NCBI RefSeq assembly: GCF_016756615.1
Contig: NZ_AP023262.1
Location: 2,354,501-2,418,500, forward strand
Direction of reading: 5' to 3'
From: Mesorhizobium sp. L-8-3
GTDB taxonomy: Bacteria > Pseudomonadota > Alphaproteobacteria > Rhizobiales > Rhizobiaceae
Length of the DNA stretch: 64,000 bases
Shown here: positions 60,153 to 64,000 of the stretch, piece by piece
Numbering within the stretch: the first letter of the stretch is position 1
Layout of the letters: every line of letters starts with the position of its first letter
The notes under the pieces: model-generated
The model's input: only the letters and a program-made list of their open reading frames with translations
Databases searched by the model: none
What the model was told of the DNA's origin: nothing
Made by a program: the position numbers and the translations under genes

Positions 60153-61541
60153 ATGATCGGTTACCTCGTCTTTGCGCTCGCCGCTCTCTTCGTAATCGCA
60201 TATTTCGCCGGACGATCCCGTGCCATTGCCGCCGTCGACGGTGACGTCGCACGGCTGCATTCTCTCCCCGGCCAGCACGGCATGTATCTGGCATTGGCAG
60301 CCGCCGGTCCGGCGCTTATTGCCATCATCCTTTGGGGCATCATCACGCCCGGCATCGAATCTTCGATCGTCAAGGCTCGTTTCGCCAGCGAGCTATCCGG
60401 CCTCGGCGTGCCGCAGACCGAAGCGTTCATCCGTGACGCCCGGGCGATCGCCTTCGGCGGCGTCGCCGGCTTCAGCGACGCGACCAAGGAGGCGGCGGCG
60501 GCGGTGTACAGGTCGGCCCATGCCACCAGCAGCTGGATCATCGTCGCGCTTTCGGTCCTGCTTGCGGCCGCAGGTTTCTTTCTTGCGTATTCCCGGATCG
60601 TGCCGGCTTTCCGCGCCCGGCACGTCGTGGAACGCGTTGTCCGTATCGCGCTGATCGCCTGTTCGGCTGTCGCAATCCTGACGACGATCGGGATCATTCT
60701 CTCCCTGATCTTCGAATCCTTCCGCTTCTTCGAGCAGGTGCCGTTCTACAAGTTCCTTTTTGGCACCCACTGGAGCCCGCAGAGCGCGTTCACCGGTGCC
60801 GGGGCGGAGGCAGGAGAGGCCAACGCCGAAATTTTCGGCATGGTTCCCCTGTTCGTCGGCACGCTGCTCATCACCTTCATCGCCATGCTGGTCGCGGCGC
60901 CCATCGGGCTGATGGCAGCGATCTATCTCTCCGACTATGCGTCGAAGCAAGTTCGTGCCGTCGCCAAGCCCGTCCTGGAAATCCTGGCGGGTATCCCGAC
61001 CGTCGTCTACGGCTTCTTTGCAGCCTTGACGGTTGCGCCGTTCTTCCGCGGGCTAGGCGAAAGCATCGGCCTTGGCGTGGCCTCCGAATCGGCACTCGCC
61101 GCCGGTGTCGTCATGGGGATCATGATCATCCCCTTCGTTTCGTCGCTTTCGGACGACGTCATCAATGCGGTGCCCCAGTCGCTTCGCGACGGTTCGGCCG
61201 GGCTCGGCGCGACCAAGTCGGAGACGATCCGCAAGGTGGTGCTGCCGGCCGCGCTTCCCGGCATCGTCTCGGCCATGCTGCTCGCCGTAAGCCGTGCGAT
61301 CGGCGAGACGATGATCGTGGTCATGGCCGCCGGTCTTGCTGCCAATCTCACCATCAATCCGCTCGAAGCCGTCACGACCGTCACCGTGCAGATCGTCACG
61401 CTCCTGGTCGGCGACCAGGAATTCGACAGCGCCAAGACGCTTGCCGCTTTCGCGCTCGGCCTTGTGCTGTTCTGCATCACGCTTGCCCTCAACATCGTCG
61501 CCCTCCGCGTCGTCCAAAAGTACCGAGAGCAATATGACTGA
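60153..61541 (+). CDS. pstC: phosphate ABC transporter permease PstC
   Basis: A 462-residue membrane permease, longer than the E. coli protein because of an N-terminal extension with hydrophobic segments (MIGYLVFALAALFVIAYFAG). The core has GAIYLSDYA-type and PIGLMAAIYLSDYASKQ regions, GIPTVVYGFFAALTVAP, and the ABC-coupling EAA loop LRDGSAGLGATKSETIRKVVLPAALPGIVSAM. ATG 60153 is the first before the helix; an in-frame ATG at 60078 would overlap the leader. The last 8 bp overlap pstA. Confidence 0.93.
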   Translation: MIGYLVFALAALFVIAYFAGRSRAIAAVDGDVARLHSLPGQHGMYLALAAAGPALIAIILWGIITPGIESSIVKARFASELSGLGVPQTEAFIRDARAIAFGGVAGFSDATKEAAAAVYRSAHATSSWIIVALSVLLAAAGFFLAYSRIVPAFRARHVVERVVRIALIACSAVAILTTIGIILSLIFESFRFFEQVPFYKFLFGTHWSPQSAFTGAGAEAGEANAEIFGMVPLFVGTLLITFIAMLVAAPIGLMAAIYLSDYASKQVRAVAKPVLEILAGIPTVVYGFFAALTVAPFFRGLGESIGLGVASESALAAGVVMGIMIIPFVSSLSDDVINAVPQSLRDGSAGLGATKSETIRKVVLPAALPGIVSAMLLAVSRAIGETMIVVMAAGLAANLTINPLEAVTTVTVQIVTLLVGDQEFDSAKTLAAFALGLVLFCITLALNIVALRVVQKYREQYD

Positions 61542-63147
61542 TACGACCGTTTTACCCGGCGCCGTCGCCCGTCCGACCAGCATCCACACCGACGATGCGG
61601 CGAAGGCTCGTCTGAAGAGGCGTTACGCTACCGAGCAGCGCTTCAAGTGGATGGGCGCCGGCGCGGTAGGGCTCGCGGCTTTCTTTCTCGTCCTGCTTCT
61701 GTCGACGATCGTCATCCAGGCGCTCCCGGCGCTGCGGATGAATTATCTCGTCCTGCCGCTGGATCTGTCGGCGGCCAAGGTCGACCCTGCCAAGCTCGGC
61801 GAGGTCAACTACGACGGCATCATCCATGATGCGCTCGAAGCCAAGATCCCCGACGCGACAAGCCGCCAGGACCGCAGGCTGATGCGGGGCCTGGCCTCGA
61901 CCGGCGCCGGAGTATTCCTGCGCCAGGACATTGCCGCCGATCCGTCGATGCTTGGCAAGACCGTCGACTTCGCCGTGCCGCTCGACGATTTCGCCGATCT
62001 CTATCTCAAGGGCCTGCTCGCCGCGAAGGGCAGCATCGACCCCTTGGCGGGTGACGTCACCCCGTCGGCCGACAGCGGCGACATCGACCTGGCGTTTTCG
62101 AGCGATGCCATCCTGTCGATCGCCCGCAGCGCCGGAGCGACCGAAGGAGAAGGCAACACGCTTCGACTGACCAGCGGCGCGTCGTCGCTGCTCGTCGGGC
62201 TCAATGGCGGCACTGTGAAGCTCGAGAGCCTCGCCAAGGGCGCGGCCGGCGGCGCCACCGCCAAGGGCCTGGTTCTGCGCAAGCTTTCCAGTACGGCGCC
62301 TGCGTCGAACGGCGCAGCGTCGCTTCGTGTCATCGACATGCCCGAAAGCTCCCGCAAGATCTCGGACAAGGAGATCGTCTGGCTCGACGCGCTGAAGGCC
62401 GAGAACCTCGTCGAAAGCCGGTTCAACTCCGTCTTCTTCTTCACCGGAGCCAGCCGCGAGCCTGAGCTTGCCGGCGTCTGGGGCGCGATCGTCGGCTCGT
62501 TTCTCACCATGGTGGTGACCCTGGCGATCTCGTTCCCGATCGGCGTCGCCGCGGCGATCTATCTGGAAGAATTCGCGCCGAAGAACCGCTGGACGCATTT
62601 CATCGAGGTCAACATCAACAATCTCGCCGCCGTGCCGTCGATCGTCTACGGTCTGCTCGGCCTCGCCGTGTTCCTGAATTTCTTCGGCCTCCCGCGTTCG
62701 GCGCCGCTGGTCGGCGGCATGGTGCTGGCTCTGATGACGCTGCCGATCATCATCATCGCCTCGCGCGCCTCGATCCGCGCCGTGCCACCGTCGATCCGCG
62801 AGGCGGCGCTCGGCATCGGCGCCTCCAAGGTCCAGACGGTTTTCCACCATGTGCTGCCGCTGGCGATGCCCGGCATCATGACCGGGACGATCCTCGGCAT
62901 GGCGCATGCGCTCGGCGAGACAGCACCGCTCCTGATGATCGGCATGGTCGCTTTCATCGTCGACATCCCGGGCGGCTTCACCGATCCGGCGACGATCCTG
63001 CCCGTGCAGATCTTCATGTGGGCCGATTTCCCCGAGCCGGGTTTCCAGCAAAAAACCTCAGCCGCGATCCTGATCCTGCTGGGCTTCCTGGTTATCATGA
63101 ACGCAGTGGCCGTGATCCTGCGCAAACGCTTCGAACGCCGCTGGTAA
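61534..63147 (+). CDS. pstA: phosphate ABC transporter permease PstA
   Basis: A 537-residue permease with the long alphaproteobacterial N-terminal part (DUF3333-type, about 30-270; GLAAFFLVLLLSTIVIQALPALRMNYLVLPLDL). The core from about 310 contains PIGVAAAIYLEEFAPKN, NNLAAVPSIVYGLLGLAVFLNFF and the EAA loop IREAALGIGASKVQTVFHHVLPLAMPGI. The start at 61534 overlaps pstC by 8 bp, showing coupling. Confidence 0.94.
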   Translation: MTDTTVLPGAVARPTSIHTDDAAKARLKRRYATEQRFKWMGAGAVGLAAFFLVLLLSTIVIQALPALRMNYLVLPLDLSAAKVDPAKLGEVNYDGIIHDALEAKIPDATSRQDRRLMRGLASTGAGVFLRQDIAADPSMLGKTVDFAVPLDDFADLYLKGLLAAKGSIDPLAGDVTPSADSGDIDLAFSSDAILSIARSAGATEGEGNTLRLTSGASSLLVGLNGGTVKLESLAKGAAGGATAKGLVLRKLSSTAPASNGAASLRVIDMPESSRKISDKEIVWLDALKAENLVESRFNSVFFFTGASREPELAGVWGAIVGSFLTMVVTLAISFPIGVAAAIYLEEFAPKNRWTHFIEVNINNLAAVPSIVYGLLGLAVFLNFFGLPRSAPLVGGMVLALMTLPIIIIASRASIRAVPPSIREAALGIGASKVQTVFHHVLPLAMPGIMTGTILGMAHALGETAPLLMIGMVAFIVDIPGGFTDPATILPVQIFMWADFPEPGFQQKTSAAILILLGFLVIMNAVAVILRKRFERRW

Positions 63148-63159
63148 GGGAGTAGTGAG

Positions 63160-63975
63160 ATGAACATCTTGACCGAGGCAGCCGTGGAAAAGAAGCTGAC
63201 GCAGGGTGCCGATGCGCCCGCCGTGAAGATGAAGGGCGACAAGGTTTCCGTCCACTACGGCGAGAAACGGGCGCTCTTCGACGTGGATCTCGACATCCGC
63301 CGCAATGAGGTGACCGCTCTGATCGGGCCGTCGGGCTGCGGCAAGTCGACCTTCCTGCGCTGCCTCAACCGCATGAACGACACTATCCCCATCGCCCGCG
63401 TCAGCGGCAAGATCACGCTCGACGATGAGGACATCTACGATCCCAGGATCGACGTCGTCGAACTGCGGGCGCGGGTGGGCATGGTGTTCCAGAAGCCCAA
63501 TCCGTTTCCGAAGTCGATCTACGAGAACGTCGCCTACGGACCGCGCATCCATGGTCTCGCCAAGAACAAGGCCGACCTCGACGGCATTGTCGAGCGGAGC
63601 CTGCAGAAGGCTGCGATCTGGAACGAGGTCAAGGACCGGCTCGGCGAGCCCGGAACCGGCCTTTCCGGCGGCCAGCAGCAGCGTCTGTGCATCGCGCGCG
63701 CCATAGCGGTGTCGCCCGAGGTGATCCTCATGGACGAGCCGTGCTCGGCGCTCGATCCGATCGCCACCGCCAAGGTGGAAGAGCTGATCGACGAACTGCG
63801 CGAGAACTATACGATCGTCATCGTCACGCACTCGATGCAGCAGGCCGCCCGCGTCTCGCAGCGCACGGCCATGTTCCATCTCGGCTATCTGGTCGAGGAG
63901 GGCCCCACCGACAAGATGTTCACCAACCCCGACGACAAGCGCACGCAAGACTACATCACCGGCCGCTTCGGGTAA
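63160..63975 (+). CDS. pstB: phosphate ABC transporter ATP-binding protein
   Basis: A 271-residue ATPase. Walker [21 protein letters not shown]-loop [22 protein letters not shown], signature [15 protein letters not shown], Walker [14 protein letters not shown], and H-loop [18 protein letters not shown] are all present, as is the C-terminal [10 protein letters not shown] characteristic of PstB. GGGAGTAGTGAG precedes the ATG. It follows pstA by 12 bp; phoU would be expected just beyond the window end. Confidence 0.97.
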   Translation: MNILTEAAVEKKLTQGADAPAVKMKGDKVSVHYGEKRALFDVDLDIRRNEVTALIGPSGCGKSTFLRCLNRMNDTIPIARVSGKITLDDEDIYDPRIDVVELRARVGMVFQKPNPFPKSIYENVAYGPRIHGLAKNKADLDGIVERSLQKAAIWNEVKDRLGEPGTGLSGGQQQRLCIARAIAVSPEVILMDEPCSALDPIATAKVEELIDELRENYTIVIVTHSMQQAARVSQRTAMFHLGYLVEEGPTDKMFTNPDDKRTQDYITGRFG

Positions 63976-64000
63976 GCGGCGGGCGGAAGGACAACGAGGA

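Noticed and set aside
61552..63051. 499-residue minus-strand frame opposite pstA
   Set aside because: Antisense shadow; pstA motifs are intact on the plus strand.
1..64000. CRISPR arrays, rRNA genes, prophage
   Set aside because: No regularly spaced direct repeats, no rRNA-like sequence and no phage structural motifs were seen.

Overview
The window is high-GC alphaproteobacterial DNA. Gene content and small-scale order point to Hyphomicrobiales of the Mesorhizobium/Phyllobacteriaceae type: a DUF982 protein, serC-serA behind a serC-type leader, a prkA-yhbH-spoVR stress operon with an EcfG-like promoter, rpoH next to a RluA-type synthase, a Pho-box-driven pst operon, and three copies of a palindromic intergenic repeat of the kind common in rhizobial genomes. 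The assignment is inference from gene content, not from a search.

Layout. 0-3 kb: DUF982, a FecR-domain protein and a CHASE2 adenylate cyclase. 3-6 kb: a decayed istB relic abutting a TyrA-like dehydrogenase, and a PLP aminotransferase. 6.6-10 kb: CDF metal transporter, SLC13-type permease, NUDIX hydrolase. 10-15 kb: spoVR-yhbH-prkA. 15.5-17.8 kb: an AT-rich acquired patch with a small membrane protein and a broken effector-like gene split by a complete IS5-family element. 17.9-21 kb: serC-serA. 21-24 kb: Xre/RES toxin-antitoxin pair, TPR cyclase, then an EamA exporter. 25-31 kb: a CBS/exonuclease/DUF294 gene lying between purA and a relic copy of the purA 5' region, then a proline-rich membrane protein. 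31-35 kb: a sugar-type ABC importer with a 260-bp MITE-like element inside the operon. 35.5-38.6 kb: rpoH, RluA-type synthase, a small membrane protein, VOC protein, tRNA-Glu(CUC). 39-41 kb: AraC-type regulator and loosely packed DNA. 41-47 kb: a signalling operon (haem-binding-type DUF3365 sensor, hybrid kinase, response regulator, receiver-cyclase). 47-54 kb: a SAM/cyclase/AAA protein and a YcaO-TfuA gene cluster. 54.5-58.7 kb: RTX remnant and a multi-PAS hybrid kinase. 58.9-64 kb: pstSCAB.

The most interesting region is 50.5-54.2 kb. On the minus strand a 72-residue peptide gene with a strong ribosome-binding site is followed after 16 bp by a YcaO gene and after 8 bp by a TfuA gene. Divergent from it is a haem-oxygenase-like diiron protein. 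This is the layout of a ribosomally synthesised, post-translationally modified peptide (RiPP) pathway. The peptide has no Cys and a short C-terminal segment ending in Met-Gly-Leu, so the expected chemistry is backbone thioamidation rather than azoline formation. I do not recognise this precursor as a described class. A second notable system is the 41.3-46.8 kb relay, which appears to couple a periplasmic c-type-haem sensor to a cyclic-nucleotide cyclase. Four class III cyclases lie within the window.
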